Source of the DNA: DATKMP01 sp035541775
Lineage (GTDB): Bacteria > Bacteroidota > Ignavibacteria > UBA10030
Assembly: GCA_035541775.1 (NCBI GenBank)
Contig: DATKMP010000196.1
Span: 1-18,750, forward strand
Direction of reading: 5' to 3'
Length of the DNA: 18,750 nt
A program made the translations under genes and the position numbers. Shown here in pieces: positions 7,472 to 14,160 of this stretch; position 1 is the first letter of the stretch; each line of letters begins with the position of its first letter. Below the pieces are notes generated by a model. That model ran no database searches. It was not told the origin of the DNA and saw only the letters and a program-made list of their open reading frames with translations.

Positions 7472-7560
7472 CCGCAGCACGCAACGATTCAAAAGGACAC
7501 CGCGGGGCGGGAAGAAGTGTTGCTGAAGGAAGAGAACGATACTTCTGAACGACGTTCCAT

Positions 7561-7588
7561 TTCAGAAAAATATTCTGAAGATTTTTTT
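7561..7588 (+). terminator. Putative intrinsic terminator after the carB C-half
   Basis: Arms TTCAGAA (7561-7567) and TTCTGAA (7573-7579) form a 7-bp stem with a five-base loop, followed by GA and seven T's (7582-7588). The stem is AT-rich and may be inefficient. It lies 90 bases past the carB stop and before the next gene's promoter-like sequence. Confidence 0.5.
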
Positions 7589-7608
7589 CGCCAAACAAAT
7601 TCTCTCAG

Positions 7609-7637
7609 TTGCACGCGTCCAAACGATTGAGTATCTT
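7609..7637 (+). promoter_or_regulatory. Weak promoter-like pair for the 7646-11596 gene string
   Basis: TTGCAC (7609-7614) and TATCTT (7632-7637) are 17 bases apart, between the preceding terminator and ATG 7646. The match is modest (3/6 and 4/6). The -10 box ends 8 bases before the ATG, which has no Shine-Dalgarno, so the transcript could be nearly leaderless. Confidence 0.25.
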
Positions 7638-7645
7638 CCATCATT

Positions 7646-7861
7646 ATGCCGGACAATATTTTATTGATGATCTTTGGACCATTGTCGCTGCTTTCGCTGT
7701 GCGTCGGCGGTCTCGCTATTTATTTTGCTATGCAATGCGTCCGAAAAAATAAAAGCGAACTGCGAATGGTGTTCTGGTCCTTTGTCGCGCTTGCCGGTCT
7801 GTCCTTCGGCGGAATGTGCCTTGCCTATTTTATTATTCCCATCTTACTGAATCATTTATAA
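7646..7861 (+). CDS. Small two-helix inner-membrane protein, unknown function
   Basis: 71 residues with two clear membrane helices: about 4-28 (ILLMIFGPLSLLSLCVGGLAI) and 44-68 (FWSFVALAGLSFGGMCLAYFII), joined by a short basic, cytoplasm-type loop (CVRKNKSELR). I do not recognise a family. It is the first gene after the carB terminator and stops 8 bases before the start of the transglutaminase-like gene, so co-transcription is likely. No Shine-Dalgarno is visible before the ATG. The balanced composition and fit between neighbours favour a real gene. Confidence 0.6.
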   Translation: MPDNILLMIFGPLSLLSLCVGGLAIYFAMQCVRKNKSELRMVFWSFVALAGLSFGGMCLAYFIIPILLNHL

Positions 7862-7869
7862 AAAACTTC

Positions 7870-8502
7870 ATGCGAAAAGATTTCAAATCTATTTATACAA
7901 GAAGCGAACAAAAAATATTCAACGAACTTACCACGCCACATGCCATTCAAGAATTTTTAGACAACATCGAATACAGCGACGAATCGCGCTATCGCTGCCC
8001 GCGCAATGTATTGCGGGATGGCAAAGCGCATTGTTACGATGGAGCAATTTTCGCATCGGCAGTGTTGCAGTATCATGGAATTATGCCGATGATTGTGGAA
8101 ATATTGCCGGATGACAACGATGACGATCATATTATTGCGTTGTTTCACCGCGGCACGTACTGGGGTGCGATTGGCAAATCCAATTTTGCGGGATTGCGGT
8201 ACCGCGAACCGGTGTACAAAACATTGCGCGAATTGATGATGACATATTTTGAATCCTATTACAACATCAAGCAGCAGCGGACGATGATCGGTTACACGTC
8301 GCCGTTGATTTTAAACCGATTCAATCATCTCCACTGGCAAACGGATGATGCGGCAATGGATGTTATCGGCACAGCGCTGGACGAAGTTCGAAAATATTTT
8401 GTCCTCACATCTCAACAGAAAAAACAACTGACGCCGGTGCACAAACATTTTGCCGAAGCAGGAATGTACGGAACGAAACCATCAGGATTATATCAACCTT
8501 AA
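7870..8502 (+). CDS. Transglutaminase-like (papain-fold) cytoplasmic protein
   Basis: 210 residues from ATG 7870; an earlier in-frame start at 7816 would overlap the upstream gene and adds an unlikely leader. Residues 42-66 (CPRNVLRDGKAHCYDGAIFAS) resemble the catalytic helix of transglutaminase-like proteins, with C55 as candidate nucleophile. H87 (DDDHIIAL) begins the next strand, and N105 or a nearby polar residue (GAIGKSN) is a candidate third residue. The order Cys, then His on a strand, then Asp/Asn matches the superfamily. The C-terminal 90 residues (TYFESYYNIKQQRTMIGY...) are helical and unassigned. There is no signal peptide or membrane segment. The substrate is unknown, and activity as protease, amidase or binding protein cannot be told apart. 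Confidence 0.65.
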   Translation: MRKDFKSIYTRSEQKIFNELTTPHAIQEFLDNIEYSDESRYRCPRNVLRDGKAHCYDGAIFASAVLQYHGIMPMIVEILPDDNDDDHIIALFHRGTYWGAIGKSNFAGLRYREPVYKTLRELMMTYFESYYNIKQQRTMIGYTSPLILNRFNHLHWQTDDAAMDVIGTALDEVRKYFVLTSQQKKQLTPVHKHFAEAGMYGTKPSGLYQP

Positions 8503-8517
8503 CGAAAGGGAAAGAAA

Positions 8518-8994
8518 ATGACACGAGAAGAACGAAATGAATCGATTGAAAAAATAAAAACATTGCCGGCAAAGTTGGAAGCGGCCGTGAAAGGATTGAA
8601 TGATCAACAATTGAATTCGCCGTACGGCGAAGGCAAATGGTCGTTACGGCAGGTCGCGCATCATATTGCCGATGCAAATATGAATGCGTACACTCGAATG
8701 AAATTAGTTGCGACAGAACAAAAACCGATTTTGAAACCGTATAACCAGAATCAATGGGCAGTGCAGGAAGACAGCGTTCATGGTTCTGTCGAATCGTCGA
8801 TCCAGATTCTCCGCGGATTGCATGAACGCTGGGTTCGGTTTCTGAACAACGTTCCTGAAGAAAGCTGGCTGCGGGAAGGTATTCATCTGGAAAATGGAAA
8901 GGTGACGCTGGAGAGTATTCTTGCGTTGTATGCCAAGCATGCAGAAAATCATGTGCAGCAGATTGTCACCTTCCGACAAAAAATGGGATGGTAA
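8518..8994 (+). CDS. DinB-superfamily YfiT-like protein (putative bacillithiol/thiol transferase)
   Basis: 158 residues, the normal length for YfiT. The four-helix DinB layout is present: GEGKWSLRQVAHHIADANMNAYTR with H48, then KPYNQNQWA, and the terminal KHAENHVQQI with H141 and H145. H48, H141 and H145 form the three-His metal site of the family. Bacillus YfiT (BstA) is a bacillithiol S-transferase, and bacillithiol-type thiols occur in Bacteroidota and Chlorobi, so conjugation or detoxification of reactive compounds is the best inference. A purine-rich site (GAAAGGGA) precedes ATG 8518, 15 bases after the upstream stop. The next gene begins directly at the stop (TAAATG). Confidence 0.85.
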   Translation: MTREERNESIEKIKTLPAKLEAAVKGLNDQQLNSPYGEGKWSLRQVAHHIADANMNAYTRMKLVATEQKPILKPYNQNQWAVQEDSVHGSVESSIQILRGLHERWVRFLNNVPEESWLREGIHLENGKVTLESILALYAKHAENHVQQIVTFRQKMGW

Positions 8995-9339
8995 ATGAAT
9001 ACAGAATGGATTCAAAAATTTCCCGCATCGATTACCGTCTGTGATACGCAAGGTGTGATACTTGAAATGAACGAACGCTCTATCGAGATGTTTAAGGAAG
9101 ACGGCGGAGAAAAATTAATCGGAACAAATTTGTTGGATTGCCATCCCGAACCGGCGCGAACAAAACTGGAAGAAATGCTTGCCAGCGGAAAAGAAAATAT
9201 TTACAGCGTCGAAAAAAACGGCAAGAAAAAATTCATTTATCAATCGCCGTGGTACAATGAAGAGGGAACGTATGCCGGATTTGTCGAGATCGTTATGCCG
9301 GTGCCGTTCGAGATTCCGCATTTTATCCGAAAAAGTTAA
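8995..9339 (+). CDS. Stand-alone PAS-domain protein
   Basis: 114 residues, essentially a single PAS domain with no output domain. It starts FPASITVCDTQGVILEMNE (strands A and B), then KLIGTNLLDCHPEPARTKLEEML, KKKFIYQSPWYNEEGTYAGFVEIVMPV (strands G, H and I). The LDCHPEP segment resembles the CHPP-type motif of PAS domains in DUF438/hemerythrin (COG2461-type) proteins, as I recall them. The next gene encodes a hemerythrin, so this may be the split form of such a sensor. ATG 8995 follows the YfiT stop with no gap, implying translational coupling. The ligand is unknown; C49 and H50 are candidates for cofactor or redox contact. Confidence 0.8.
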   Translation: MNTEWIQKFPASITVCDTQGVILEMNERSIEMFKEDGGEKLIGTNLLDCHPEPARTKLEEMLASGKENIYSVEKNGKKKFIYQSPWYNEEGTYAGFVEIVMPVPFEIPHFIRKS

Positions 9340-9351
9340 GAACGATATTCC

Positions 9352-9777
9352 ATGCGCATTGGCTGGAAACAAACATACGAAACAGGCATTTCGAAAATCG
9401 ACGAGCAGCATCGGCGATTGTTCGATATGGTGAACGAATTATTGGATCAAAAAACTCGCTCGTACAATGAACGGCAAATATTCAGTTTGTTGAATGGGCT
9501 GGTGAAATATGCCGAAGAACATTTTGCAACGGAAGAAAAATATCTGAGCTATTTTAAATATCCGAAGTTCGAAGAACATACACGGCAGCATCTTGCTTTT
9601 TTACAGGAAATCACAAAGTTTGCACAAAAATTGGAAGACCATCAAGCCAATGTCTTTCCGCAGATGCTGGAGTTTTTAAAGCGCTGGTATTTTACGCATA
9701 TCGGGGAAAGCGATCGGTTGTATGTCGAATATTTTGTGAAGCATAAACTGATTCATCCTGCGCAGGAATTATTATAA
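9352..9777 (+). CDS. Bacteriohemerythrin (di-iron oxygen-binding protein)
   Basis: 141 residues. All di-iron ligands of the hemerythrin family are present in order: H20 (DEQHRRLF), H57 and E61 (HFATEE), H76 and H80 (HTRQH), H116 and D121 (HIGESD). The N-terminal W5 is also typical. These residues bind two irons that carry O2 reversibly; single-domain bacterial forms act in oxygen delivery, oxygen sensing or NO/iron handling. There is no signal peptide, so it is cytosolic. It sits 12 bases after a PAS-only gene and 14 bases before an AhpD-like gene, suggesting an oxygen-linked function for the operon. No strong Shine-Dalgarno is visible, so coupling with upstream translation is likely. Confidence 0.95.
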   Translation: MRIGWKQTYETGISKIDEQHRRLFDMVNELLDQKTRSYNERQIFSLLNGLVKYAEEHFATEEKYLSYFKYPKFEEHTRQHLAFLQEITKFAQKLEDHQANVFPQMLEFLKRWYFTHIGESDRLYVEYFVKHKLIHPAQELL

Positions 9778-9791
9778 ACCATGGAACAGTC

Positions 9792-10151
9792 ATGAAATCG
9801 AAACTCGATGAATTTGAATCGTACCGAAAAAAAATGAACGACCGTATTGCTGAAATCGATCATCTCGGCATCAAACGATTTTTTAATTTAGATACGGCGG
9901 CCTACACCGACGGTGCGCTGCCGGCAAAGACGAAAGAACTGCTCGGCCTCGTTGCGTCGTGTGTTCTGCGTTGCAACGACTGCATCGATTATCATTTGAT
10001 TCAATGCGTCGAAGCTGGTTATACGGATGAAGAATTGTTCGATGCGTTGAATGTTGCGCTGATTGTCGGCGGAAGTATTTTTATTCCGCACATGCGCCAT
10101 GCCGTGGAAACGATCGACGAACTGCGGACGCAAACGAAGAAGAAAGAATAA
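9792..10151 (+). CDS. Carboxymuconolactone decarboxylase/AhpD-like protein
   Basis: 119 residues. The helical AhpD-type core is clear: ALPAKTKELLGLVASCVLRCNDCIDYHL, with C61-N-D-C64 and H68. This is the E...S...CxxC...H proton-relay and thiol pattern of AhpD-family alkylhydroperoxidases. YTDEELFDALNVALIVGGS and an H-rich helix follow. CxxC members usually reduce or relay electrons to peroxide-removing enzymes; members lacking the Cys pair are decarboxylases, so a redox role is favoured here. The partner is not in the window. It is tightly packed between the hemerythrin (14 bases) and the exported putative protease (5 bases). Confidence 0.88.
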   Translation: MKSKLDEFESYRKKMNDRIAEIDHLGIKRFFNLDTAAYTDGALPAKTKELLGLVASCVLRCNDCIDYHLIQCVEAGYTDEELFDALNVALIVGGSIFIPHMRHAVETIDELRTQTKKKE

Positions 10152-10156
10152 CAATC

Positions 10157-11596
10157 ATGCAGATAAAACGCTGCTGTTTGTATCTTGCCTTTCCTTTTTC
10201 TCTCTTCACAAGTCAATATCTCTATGCGCAGACACAGTTGAGCCGGCAGCAGGAATATTTTATTCGTCATCTTCTTGAACAAAATGATTCTCTGAAGTAT
10301 GATGTCGATCCGGTAGACGAACAATTATCCCAACGGCTTGGAATTCGCTACGAAGGGGTGAAACATAAATTTCTGATTTCATACGAATTATCTTCTTCCC
10401 TCCGAACAGCAATTCAGCAGCAGCGATGCCGGGTGGAATGTGATTCGCTCGGTGGAATATTTTCACGAATCACTTTTTCTCTTCCGGAAGAATCTCTTGC
10501 ACAGCAGTACTATTTCCGCAGCGGCAAGCTCATTGCGCCAATGACGTATTTTACCCACCATTGGAAAAAAATAGTTACAAAATATTTTATATTCCTGATC
10601 AGTGATTCAACAGCGTTCAACGATTATTCCATTCAGCGATTAGAAGATTTTACCGAAACCATGCTTGATTCGCTGGATTTTTCATCGGCAGATCGCGAAG
10701 TATTGGCAAACAAAAAGATTTATTATGTCCTCTGTCGCGATGAAAACGAGATCGAGCAAGTGACAGGATTTAAAACACGCGGTATGTATAATCTGGCATA
10801 CGATATGGTCGTGACCACATACAATTGTCATTATCATGAACTCTTACATTTGCTGATGAATTATAAAATAAAATCATTGCCGTTGTATACGTTGCCGTTA
10901 TTACAAGAAGGATTCGCCGTGGCGTTCGGCGGACGGGGCGGGTACGAGCCCGATGTGTTGCTGCATACCGGTGCATTTCTTCAATATTCCGGTTTTGCCG
11001 ATGTGCGTGATTTGTTTTCACGGCAGAGTTTCGCTCGCACCGATGCCAGCATTAGTTATCCCGTCAGCGGATTGTTTGTGGCGAATCTTTTTCATTCGGT
11101 AGGCGCAAAAACATTTTGTGCATTGTACCGGAAGTATTCGGGAACAGATTCTCAAGTCGATACCATGACGTTTTGTGATATTACCACGGAACAATCGTGG
11201 GAAGAATCTGTCCGCGGATATGCTTTGACACCGATGATTTCAATTGGAACCGATGCGAAATCATTTCCTTTACAGACCGAAGGAAAAGAACATGATTCCG
11301 ATCATTGGTATGTTTGTTTTAAAGATACTTTGCTGATTCAATCGACGAAATCTTCTGCAATAAGGTTCAGCAAAAAATTTAAAGAATTATTCCCGGCAAG
11401 AATTTACCACGGCGAGCATTATGCGATGATTGCTTCACCGACAGAATTGTCACTTTACGATTTATACACGGGCAATTTGATCGCGAATTATATCCAGTCA
11501 TTCTCATCGACGCTGCGGCCGATCGTAAACTCTGACGGATTTATCAGATGTATCCTTCCCCAAAAAACTCTGCAAGATGTAACAGAACGGCAATAA
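10157..11596 (+). CDS. Exported putative zinc metallopeptidase (gluzincin/peptidase-MA-like), otherwise uncharacterised
   Basis: 479 residues. Residues 1-24 form a signal peptide (ending YLYA-Q), so it is periplasmic or surface. Residues 25-210 are mixed and unassigned. The key segment is CHYHELLHLLMNY, an HExxH motif at H227-E228-L-L-H231, then LPLLQEGFAVAFGG with E251, 20 residues further on. This HExxH...E arrangement with a helix of E-G-x-A type is the zinc site of gluzincins. YPVSGLFVANLFHSVGAKTF (300s) matches the helix after the glutamate in peptidase-MA-like proteins. The C-terminal 130 residues look beta-rich. It starts 5 bases after the AhpD-like gene and ends at a terminator. The call rests on motifs alone; it could be an inactive relative. 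Confidence 0.65.
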   Translation: MQIKRCCLYLAFPFSLFTSQYLYAQTQLSRQQEYFIRHLLEQNDSLKYDVDPVDEQLSQRLGIRYEGVKHKFLISYELSSSLRTAIQQQRCRVECDSLGGIFSRITFSLPEESLAQQYYFRSGKLIAPMTYFTHHWKKIVTKYFIFLISDSTAFNDYSIQRLEDFTETMLDSLDFSSADREVLANKKIYYVLCRDENEIEQVTGFKTRGMYNLAYDMVVTTYNCHYHELLHLLMNYKIKSLPLYTLPLLQEGFAVAFGGRGGYEPDVLLHTGAFLQYSGFADVRDLFSRQSFARTDASISYPVSGLFVANLFHSVGAKTFCALYRKYSGTDSQVDTMTFCDITTEQSWEESVRGYALTPMISIGTDAKSFPLQTEGKEHDSDHWYVCFKDTLLIQSTKSSAIRFSKKFKELFPARIYHGEHYAMIASPTELSLYDLYTGNLIANYIQSFSSTLRPIVNSDGFIRCILPQKTLQDVTERQ

Positions 11597-11625
11597 TTAA
11601 TTCCACCACATTCCCATCATTGCAC

Positions 11626-11653
11626 TAAAAGAAAAACGGATCTTTTATTTTTT
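11626..11653 (+). terminator. Intrinsic terminator after the metallopeptidase gene
   Basis: Arms TAAAAGA (11626-11632) and TCTTTTA (11641-11647) with an eight-base loop are followed by six T's (11648-11653). On the minus strand no T-run follows, so it serves the plus strand. The right arm contains the stop codon of the convergent glutaredoxin-like gene. Confidence 0.6.
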
Positions 11654-11884
11654 CCGCGAACTGTTTTCAGTGATAAAGGCAACTAACTGTTCACTTGTTG
11701 CATTGCCGACATGAAATTGTCCGTTGATTTCGATGACAGGCAGCGCGCGGATTCCTTTCGATGTGATTACATCCGGTTTCAATGTTACATCGAACTCCTG
11801 TAATTGAAATCCCATCTTCGTTTGAAGTTCCACCAGCCGTTTTTTTACGATCGGACAGAACGGACAGCCGATGCCTGTATACAA
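11645..11884 (-). CDS. Glutaredoxin-like (thioredoxin-fold) protein with abnormal 5' end
   Basis: 79 residues as read from TTG 11884. It shows the thioredoxin-fold redox site C7-P-F-C10 (GIGCPFCPIVKKRL), strand QLQEFDV, cis-Pro region IRALPVIEINGQ (P49), and the last helix TSEQLVAFI. This matches small glutaredoxins and NrdH-like reductases. The odd point is the start: a TAA lies directly before TTG 11884 in frame, and only six residues precede the first Cys, about four fewer than usual, so most of strand 1 is absent. No ATG or Shine-Dalgarno is well placed, and the frame overlaps the upstream gene by 40 bases. Either it starts at TTG by coupling, or a frameshift has removed its real start. 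Confidence 0.7.
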   Translation of the reverse strand: MYTGIGCPFCPIVKKRLVELQTKMGFQLQEFDVTLKPDVITSKGIRALPVIEINGQFHVGNATSEQLVAFITENSSRKK

Positions 11885-12114
11885 TTAGCAGTGGAAGGAA
11901 TGATGTTCGTTGCCGGTTGGTCTTCGACAGAACCGTATCCCATCATCGTGGAAAGCGACGGAAAATATTTTACATAGAGCCACATTGCCAGCGGAATCAT
12001 GATGATCCAGATTCCTGCTTGAAGATAATTCCCTAAAAGTGAGTAGATTATCACACCGCCGCCGGCGATGATCCACCCGAGATAAATAAAGGAAATATGA
12101 CATTGCTGTTTCAT
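11845..12114 (-). CDS. Small two-helix membrane protein in the peptide-transport operon
   Basis: 89 residues. Two membrane helices, about 8-28 (SFIYLGWIIAGGGVIIYSLL) and 33-50 (AGIWIIMIPLAMWLYV), are followed by a soluble tail with MGYGSVEDQPA. AGGAG lies 6 bases before ATG 12114, supporting the start, and it begins 15 bases after the OPT transporter. I do not recognise a named family. The tail after about residue 70 (NIIPSTANCIQASAVRSVRS) overlaps the glutaredoxin frame and looks less natural than the rest, consistent with a shifted 3' end. A helper or subunit role for the transporter is only inferred from position. Confidence 0.65.
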   Translation of the reverse strand: MKQQCHISFIYLGWIIAGGGVIIYSLLGNYLQAGIWIIMIPLAMWLYVKYFPSLSTMMGYGSVEDQPATNIIPSTANCIQASAVRSVRS

Positions 12115-12129
12115 GTCGACTCCTAATCT

Positions 12130-14142
12130 TTATTCTTTCGCCCGCATCGAATCCCATGTCGTGTAAGCAATCAACAAAATGAAGAGGATCAATCCGGTAA
12201 TTTCTCCGTTCGTGGAATCTGCCCATGCGGTTTGATACCATGCGGAATATCCAAACGGCCATTGCTGGTCGATAAATTTCAGGAAGGCATTGAAGACTCC
12301 GAGCAGCGCTCCGCCTGCAATAAATCCGGAAGCGATGAGTGTGCCCCGCTGTGTGCGCGCGTTATTCAGTTTCTCGTTCTTCGACCGCGTGGAAACGAAC
12401 CATGCGATGATGCCGCCGATGAGCAGCGGTGTGTTCAGCTCCTGCGGAATATACATGCCGAGTGCAAATGCCAGCGGAGAGATTTCGACAAGAAGAAGAA
12501 TGAGAGAAATCATCGCGCCGACAATATACAGCAGCCACGGTGTGGGAGCATTGGACATCAACGGTTTAATCACTGCCGCCATGGCGTTTGCCTGCGGCGC
12601 AACCATTGCCTGGTCGCCGGTAAATCCGTACGCTTTATTTAAAATTAAAATCACACCGCCGACGGTAGCAGAAGAAAGCAGCACGCCGAGGAATTTCCAT
12701 GTCTCCTGTTTCTTCGGAGTGGTGCCGAGCCAGTAACCAACTTTTAAATCCGTGATGAATCCGCCAGCAACAGAAAGCGCCGTGCAAACCACGCCGCCGA
12801 TAATCAATGCGCTCAACATACCGGATTCGCCGCTCAACCCGATTTGCACCAACACAAGAGAAGAAAGTATCAGCGTCATCAACGTCATGCCGGAAACAGG
12901 ATTGGTGCCGACGATGGCTGTGGCATTTGCCGCAACGGTCGTGAACAGAAACGAAATTATCACAACCACAAGCAATGCAACGACTGCCTGAAGGATTGCG
13001 GGAACGACACCGAGCACAAAAAACGCAAAGATAGCAAGCGCCGTTAGAATCACGAGCACCACAATCCATAACATTTTAATATCGGTTTGTGTACGGAGCG
13101 CTTGCCCGCCGTTTGTTTGGTTGGTTGCTTCGTTTCCGGATTTGTGATGTAGAATTTCCTGCGAGGCGAGTTTGAATGCACCGGCAATAATTTTCGATGA
13201 ACGGATGATGCCGATGATTCCCGCCATTGCAATGCCGCCGATGCCGATAGGGCGAACATAATTGCGGAAGATTTCTTCGGGACTCATTTGCGAAATCAAT
13301 TTTGTCGCCGTTGCACCGAGCGGTGTGGTGAGGAATTGTCCGATTTCATGAACCAACGGAACCAGCACAAACCACGAAAGCAGCGATCCAGCAACGATGA
13401 TGGCGGAATATTTTACGCCGATAATGAATCCAAGCCCCAGCACCATAGCAGAGACATCGATTTTCATGACGATTTTAAATTTATCGGAGACTGCCTGCCC
13501 CCACGAAAACATGCGCGTCGTGATAACCTCGGACCACCAGCCGAATGCATTGAAAATAAAATCGAACGCACCGCCGATAATGCCGCTGACGACGAGAACG
13601 AATGCTTCGGTTCCGCCTTTTTCTCCTGCCACAAGAATTTCCGTTGTGGCGGTTGCTTCGGGGAAGGGAAGCTGCCCGTGCATATCTTTGACAAAATATT
13701 TTCGGAACGGAATTAAAAAGAGAATACCGAGAAATCCACCGAGCGCCGAAGCCATAAACATTTGAAAATAACTCGCGGGCAGGGCAAGAATGTATAGCGC
13801 AGGAATTGTGAAGATGGCGCCTGCCACTACGACGCCGGAACATGCGCCGATGGACTGAATGATAATGTTTTGTCCCAATCCGTTCGGTTTTTTTGCCACG
13901 CCTGTAATGCCGACGGCGAGAATGGCAATCGGAATGGCGGCTTCAAAGACCTGACCGATCTTCAATCCGGAGTACGCGGCGGCGGCAGAAAACAACACTG
14001 CCATAATCAATCCCCACGTTACTGACCAAGTCGTTACTTCGGGATAAATTTTTGCCGCAGACATCACCGGCTGATATTCTTCGCCGGGCTTTAATTCTTT
14101 ATACGCATTCTCGGGAAGCGAACTGAGATTTTCTTGTTCCAT
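12130..14142 (-). CDS. OPT-family oligopeptide transporter
   Basis: 670 residues, a usual length for bacterial OPT proteins. A short polar N-terminus (EELKPG-type, with KELKPGEEYQP) precedes many membrane helices. Family features seen: TWGLIMAVLFSAAAAYSGLKIGQVFEAAIP near the start, KPNGLGQNIIIQSIG, HGQLPFPEATATTEIL, FITDLKVGYWLGTTPKKQ, and SPLAFALGMYIPQELNTPLLIGGI near the end. OPT proteins import oligopeptides, or metal-siderophore conjugates in some clades, using the proton gradient. The preceding gene is pepT (18-base gap), which supports peptides as substrate here. A CAGGA site lies 6-7 bases before ATG 14142. Confidence 0.95.
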   Translation of the reverse strand: MEQENLSSLPENAYKELKPGEEYQPVMSAAKIYPEVTTWSVTWGLIMAVLFSAAAAYSGLKIGQVFEAAIPIAILAVGITGVAKKPNGLGQNIIIQSIGACSGVVVAGAIFTIPALYILALPASYFQMFMASALGGFLGILFLIPFRKYFVKDMHGQLPFPEATATTEILVAGEKGGTEAFVLVVSGIIGGAFDFIFNAFGWWSEVITTRMFSWGQAVSDKFKIVMKIDVSAMVLGLGFIIGVKYSAIIVAGSLLSWFVLVPLVHEIGQFLTTPLGATATKLISQMSPEEIFRNYVRPIGIGGIAMAGIIGIIRSSKIIAGAFKLASQEILHHKSGNEATNQTNGGQALRTQTDIKMLWIVVLVILTALAIFAFFVLGVVPAILQAVVALLVVVIISFLFTTVAANATAIVGTNPVSGMTLMTLILSSLVLVQIGLSGESGMLSALIIGGVVCTALSVAGGFITDLKVGYWLGTTPKKQETWKFLGVLLSSATVGGVILILNKAYGFTGDQAMVAPQANAMAAVIKPLMSNAPTPWLLYIVGAMISLILLLVEISPLAFALGMYIPQELNTPLLIGGIIAWFVSTRSKNEKLNNARTQRGTLIASGFIAGGALLGVFNAFLKFIDQQWPFGYSAWYQTAWADSTNGEITGLILFILLIAYTTWDSMRAKE

Positions 14143-14160
14143 GTTTTTTCCTGATAATTT

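Noticed and set aside
12232..13765. Several open frames of 120-150 codons opposite the OPT transporter gene
   Set aside because: All are rich in Arg, Cys and Pro, overlap the conserved transporter frame and each other, and carry no motif.
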